Source: Aquanectria penicillioides | Taxonomy: Eukaryota > Ascomycota > Sordariomycetes > Hypocreales > Nectriaceae | Assembly (NCBI GenBank): GCA_003415625.1 | Contig: PYIU01000005.1 | Coordinates: 3,725,001-3,789,000, forward strand | Reading direction: 5' to 3' | DNA length: 64,000 nt | Translations under genes and position numbers: made by a program | The notes under the pieces: generated by a model | Told to the model about the DNA's origin: nothing | What the model saw: only the letters and a program-made list of their open reading frames with translations | The model's database searches: none | In this document: one piece after another, positions 59,201 through 64,000 of the stretch | How positions within the stretch are numbered: position 1 is the stretch's first letter | How the letters are laid out: every line of letters begins with the position of its first letter

Positions 59201-60453
59201 AGCCGTGCTGGGTAGGTAGGTACGTACCCTGCAAAAAAAAAAAAATCAAAATGGTCACTGCACAAGGCTGGGCCAACCGATTGTCACAAAGCATGGTCTT
59301 GTGTCCAATCATAGCGACGCGACTCCCGGAGCCTGGGTCCGTCCACCCATCGTCCCTTCCTTCCAGGACCCAGTCCCGAGCCACAGGCAAGTACCGCCAG
59401 CCAACAGAGCAGCAGGAGCAACCACGCACGACGCCCCCCCCAAAAGAGCCAAAGCCAAAAAGGCCCAGAGCGCGCGGTGAGCCCCAGTGACCCCCAGTGG
59501 CCCAAGGCAGCCCAGAACCTGCGGTACTTGGCCCGGGAAGCCACAACCCGCGTGCTGCGTACCTCCGTACCTACCACCCACTTTATGAGGTCGAGGCAGA
59601 GGAAGGCCGCTGCCACTGCCACTGCCACTGCCCACAGAAGTTCGGTGCTAGCCAGACGCCGCCATTCTCTCTCGTCACATCACATCCCATCCACCATCCA
59701 CTTTCGCTTCCACGTCCGCATCCGCCATTCCGCCTCCACAAACCCACTCCCGCTCCCTCTCATTGTCGACCAAACTTCGAGACACTGAGCGAGCGTCTCG
59801 AGCGGCGGTCTGTCCTTCGCCATCACATTAACTCTCCCCTCTCTGTTGCTATTGTTTTGTTCTCCGAGGAAGGTTTGAATTCGACACTTCCCTTTTCTTA
59901 GCCTCTTCCTCGGCCCGGCCGCCGACCATCGCCCGTCTCGTCACGCTCCCAACCAACACCACACAACGCCTCCATCGATCGATCACCGAAAGGAACCCAC
60001 TCTCTCATCTTCGCGTGGCAAGCCCTGTCTCCTCTTTTGGAACCCTTCTGGAGGTTGCTTGCTTCTCTCCTTCATCAACCACGCTGTTGTTTGCTCCGGT
60101 CCCGTCCCGTGTTCCATTTCTCTCTCGGTTTCGAGGACGTTCCTCGTGGCCCTACCATTTTGTCACCCGTTCTAGTCAGCCTGCCTCTTCGCCTTGGCTG
60201 CATCGTCAAACCCCAACAACGACACGATCCTCTCGCGTGAGACTGCCGCGTTGGTAAAACGACATCCTCAACAACACCGCACAAGATACGACGCCAAAAA
60301 CCGTCGACGAGATCCTGTCACCCTACGCACGCCGACTCCCACCTCCACCCCTCTCGCGTTTGCCGACACTTGCTCTTCGATATTACAAAGCGTACACAAT
60401 ACACTCTCACATAGAAAACTCCTCTTCTCGTGCCAGCCACGAGTACGGGAGCT
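56231..60453. other. 4.2 kb gene-free region upstream of the F-box/WD40 gene
   Basis: I recognise no protein or RNA gene. The last 800 bases are C/T-rich, as in a long 5' UTR, and contain CACTGC-type short repeats near 59610-59630. Several open frames on both strands have no domains. Confidence 0.5.
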
Positions 60454-63400
60454 ATGACGCCCTCGCCGGCTAGCCAGGCACTCGAGCCTCGTCACCCAAA
60501 GCCTTCCCAAACCGTCTCGGTCAACATTTCAGAAGGCTCTCAGAACCGCGCTCGCCGCTTCCAACTTGAAGTCAGCGAGTGTGTCGAAACAAAGACTGTT
60601 ACTACCACCACCCGACTGACTCGCAAGTTTCCTCATGTCTTCGTCCGAGACCCTATACCCCTCGAGAACCTGGACACCAAGGAATATCCCCTCGCCATGA
60701 AGCCCACACCCCCCGAACTCATCCAGTTTTCATACAACCTGCCAGAAAACAACGAAGTTGACGATGAGGAACAAGACCAGGATGAGTCGTCAAACAAACA
60801 GGTCAGTTACCTTTTTTTTTTTTCGTCCCCAGCCTCACCCCATGATGTGCTGTCGTGCCAGCGAGCCAAGTGGAGTAACCATGACACTAACCAAGAAAAT
60901 CTACAGGTCAAGAGGTTAACCAGCAAGAGATGTACCCCCAGCCTTGTCAAGTCCGAGTCTCCCCAAGATAGCCCCGCCCTTAACAAGATACCCCGACAGC
61001 CATCCAGATCTCCTTCAGACGCATATCCCCGTCGTGCTCGTCAGACACGAGCCAGCCCTGCCGAGTCTCCAGATGCTGCCGCACCGACTTCAAATCCTTC
61101 TCGAAGACCAGTTCGATCCTCCCAGCTCAACGCCGTATCGGACAAACTACGCCGCTCCATCGCACACGGAAGCAGCAGCCGCCGTGATCCTAGTGAGAGG
61201 GTAACCAGAGCATCGTCAGGCTTCCTCGCAACTCCAGATACATCTGAAGTTGTGGGTGTCCCTGCCGAGCGTCCTGCTCGTACACGATCCATGAATCTCG
61301 AGAGACTCCAGCAATCACCCGAGCCTTCTTCGTCCGCTCAGAACGCCCCTCATTACGATGCTAGCAGCCCTGTTGACAGCGATTCACATACCGTCTTTAG
61401 CAGCAATGTTGCCACCCCGCCTATTACTGATGCTGACGCCGAACCGTTTGCCGACCCTGATGGCTTACTGCCTCTCCGGTCTTTCCACTCGAGACCCACC
61501 GTTGACGTCGTCACCGCTCAAGACGCTAGCCTCCCTAGTCCGCGATTGTCTCCTACCCTGGCTGCTGCCCAGCTACACTCCGCCGACAACGAGGAGGAGG
61601 ACGAGGCACAGGCTAGCTTCCAGACGTCCAACACAGACACGTCTACATGGGTTGAAGAATCGCAGCTCACAGAAGACGGCGATTCGATGGCGTTGGTCCG
61701 TCATGGTCATGCTCATGATGACTCCAAGGCTCTGGTCCGCGCCGATTCGGCTGACTCCCAACCCTTTGTCGTGGACACCCAGACACTCCTTGAGGCGTTT
61801 GATTCTATGAAGACGGAGATGAAGACATTTATGATGTACCAGTTCCTTCGCCGATGCCCTCGCCCTACCCTGCGTGTGGTTGCGGACGCTGTGAACCCTG
61901 CCCTCAAGTGCGATTTCCTTCGACAGCTCCCTCTCGAGCTCGGATACCACGTTCTATCATATCTTGACCACCGCGACCTGTGCCGAGCTGCCCAGGTCTC
62001 GAAGCATTGGCGCAATATTGTTGACCGAAACGAGACAGGCTGGAAGGAACTATTTGACCGTGATGGCTACACTCTACCCCCTGGCGAGCTGAACAAGGCC
62101 ATTGTTCAGGGCTGGGGTTGGCAGGATCCTGAGGGCCCCACCGGATATGAAAAGGACTTGAGCATGAGGAACCGTCTGACATCCACCGAGCACGAACTTA
62201 CCCGCACGCTCCGAAACGAGGCCGCCCCCAAGTCCCGAACCTCCAAGCGAAAGAGGGCACTTAACACCTATTCGGCTTCTGAGAGATCCAAACGCCGGGC
62301 GAGCGCTCAAGAAGCCGCCTCCCGAGACGAGAAGGCTCAGGCCGAAGTCAAACAGCACAAATCTGAAGGCCCCTTATCGGCTGCTAATGCCGCCGCTGCC
62401 GCCGTCCCGGATCCCCATCTGGGCCACGCCAGCCTGCGCCAGCTGCATCTTTACAAATCTCTCTACCGTCGCCACCATATGATCCGCCAGAGCTGGACGA
62501 GCGGCGAGGTTAAGCCGGGCCATGTGGCCTTTGCTGCCCACCCTCGCCATGTCATCACCTGCCTCCAGTTCGACGAAGACAAAATTATTACCGGAAGCGA
62601 TGATACCCTTATTCACATCTACGATACTAAGACCGGAAAGCTGCGCAAGAAGCTCGAGGGCCACGAGGGAGGTGTCTGGGCCTTACAGTATGAGGGCAAC
62701 ATGTTGGTCTCTGGATCCACTGACCGGTCTGTCCGAGTCTGGGATATCGAGCGGGGGCTCTGCCAGCAGGTTTTCTACGGACACACTAGTACGGTCCGTT
62801 GCCTCCAGATCCTCATGCCCACCGAGACCGGCAAAGATTCCAACGGAACTGCCATTATGCAGCCGGAGAAGCCTCTTATCATTACTGGATCTCGAGATAG
62901 CCAACTCCGAGTCTGGCGACTTCCCGAGGTGGGATCGCGCCGGTACATCCAGACTGGTCCCCCCGCCCACGAGTCTGACTGCCCGTACTTCATCCGAGTC
63001 CTGTCAGGCCATACCCACTCGGTACGAGCCATCTCGGCATACGGCGATACCCTGGTGAGCGGATCCTACGATAGCACCGTCCGCGTCTGGCGGATCAGCA
63101 CTGGGGAGGCTCTGCACGTGCTCCACGGACACTCTCAGAAGGTTTATTCCGTGGTGCTCGACCACGAGCGCAACCGCTGCATCTCGGGATCCATGGACTC
63201 ACTCGTCAAGATTTGGGATTTGGCTACGGGTGCTTGCCTCTTCACTCTCGAAGGCCACAGCCTTCTTGTTGGTCTTTTGGACCTTCGCGACGAGCGACTG
63301 GTGTCTGCTGCTGCCGATTCAACCTTGCGTATCTGGGATCCCGAGACGGGCAAGTGCAGAAACACGCTCATGGCGCATACCGGAGCCATAACTTGCTTCC

Positions 63401-63745
63401 AGCACGACGGCCGAAAGGTTATCAGCGGCAGCGAGAAGACGGTCAAGATGTGGGATGTTAGAACTGGCGAGTGTGTTCAGGATCTGCTGAGCGACCTCAG
63501 CGGCGTTTGGCAGGTTAAGTTTGACGAGAGGCGATGTGTTGCTGCTGTGCAACGTGACTCGCTCACATATGTCGAGGTATGTTCTAACCGAAGTAGTTTT
63601 GACAATTTGCGTTTGATTTGACTAACAACATTTCCAGATTCTCGACTTTGGAGCAGTCCGAGACGGAAAGCCCCCAGAGGAGTTGGGCAAGCGAATTTTG
63701 CTGAACGAGACCGAGGTTCGAGCAATGATTGAGGAGGAGGCATGA
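60454..63745 (+). CDS. F-box/WD40 protein, Cdc4-type SCF substrate receptor
   Basis: It recruits phosphorylated proteins to the SCF ubiquitin ligase through Skp1. The exons are 60454-60801, 60907-63576 and 63638-63745, giving 1041 residues. The N-terminal 450 residues are mostly disordered, with the conserved FPHVFVRDPIPLENLDTKEY near 50-75. The F-box at about 452-500 reads FLRQLPLELGYHVLSYLDHR followed by VSKHWRNIV. From about 660 there are eight WD40 blades (ITGSDDTLIHIYD, VSGSTDRSVRVWD, VSGSYDSTVRVWR, ISGSMDSLVKIWD and others). The eight-blade propeller argues for Cdc4/FBXW7 rather than the seven-blade beta-TrCP/Met30 type. A basic SKRKRA region precedes the propeller. Intron 1 (105 nt) is a multiple of three and has no stop. 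The start is the first in-frame ATG. Confidence 0.92.
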
Positions 63746-64000
63746 GAAACTCTCTCTATGATGCAGAAATTACCGAGCATTGATGGATCCACGACTTTTG
63801 TTGGCGACAAAATTTGGACGGCATAATAAGGCAGCCTTCGGCGTTGATGGTCTCGCATACGAGGTGACAAGCATGGATAGGAACGGAAGGAACGGAAACG
63901 GCGTTGTCGGAATTTGCTGGAGGGAGGGATATACCTATTGTTTCGATCGACATTGCTTGTATTTTATTCATGTTTATAGGCAGATGTCATCATGGACAGG

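Overview
The window is nuclear DNA of a filamentous ascomycete, most likely a Sordariomycete and possibly Hypocreales. Evidence: short GT-AG introns (47-200 nt) with CTAAC-type branch sites, a GC-rich coding third position, fungal families (GH51 arabinofuranosidase, Tps2, Zn2Cys6 regulator, fungal protoglobin, F-box/WD40 protein), an intron-containing elongator tRNA-Met, and an extremely AT-rich block with the hallmarks of repeat-induced point mutation (RIP). The species cannot be named from this sequence.

Layout. 1 to about 3997: a RIP-destroyed Ty1/copia retrotransposon on the minus strand. Its Gag zinc knuckle, protease/integrase linker, integrase HHCC finger and reverse-transcriptase motif can still be read through the mutations. 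4550-7538: a frameshifted relic of an NLR-like gene (serine esterase, NB-ARC, TPR). 9092-11285: secreted GH51 arabinofuranosidase, convergent with tps2 (minus, to 15396). 15397-19938: a 4.5 kb gene-free stretch with microsatellites. 19939-21042: fungal protoglobin (minus). 23376-25402: Zn2Cys6 regulator (plus). 25678-26905: four-helix membrane protein (minus) whose 464-nt first intron contains a tRNA-Met gene. 28336-29049: SAM methyltransferase. 29933-36743: three tandem, same-strand paralogs of a fungal C2H2 zinc-finger family, one intact and two broken. 37856-41460: Kap123/importin-4. 43630-44178: LysM membrane protein. 44828-48073: a 1081-residue VWA-plus-RBR ubiquitin ligase. 49811-52376: arylamine N-acetyltransferase with its catalytic His replaced, then a TesB-like thioesterase. 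54033-56230: modin-like membrane protein. 60454-63745: Cdc4-type F-box/WD40 protein.

Most genes are independent eukaryotic units rather than a pathway, and I see no biosynthetic cluster. Two themes stand out. The left end and 29.9-36.7 kb carry accessory, duplicated or decayed genes, with C-to-T/G-to-A damage typical of RIP. The regions between hold conserved housekeeping genes. Separately, four short C or G runs in two otherwise conserved genes are each one base short of the expected frame, which suggests consensus errors in the assembly.
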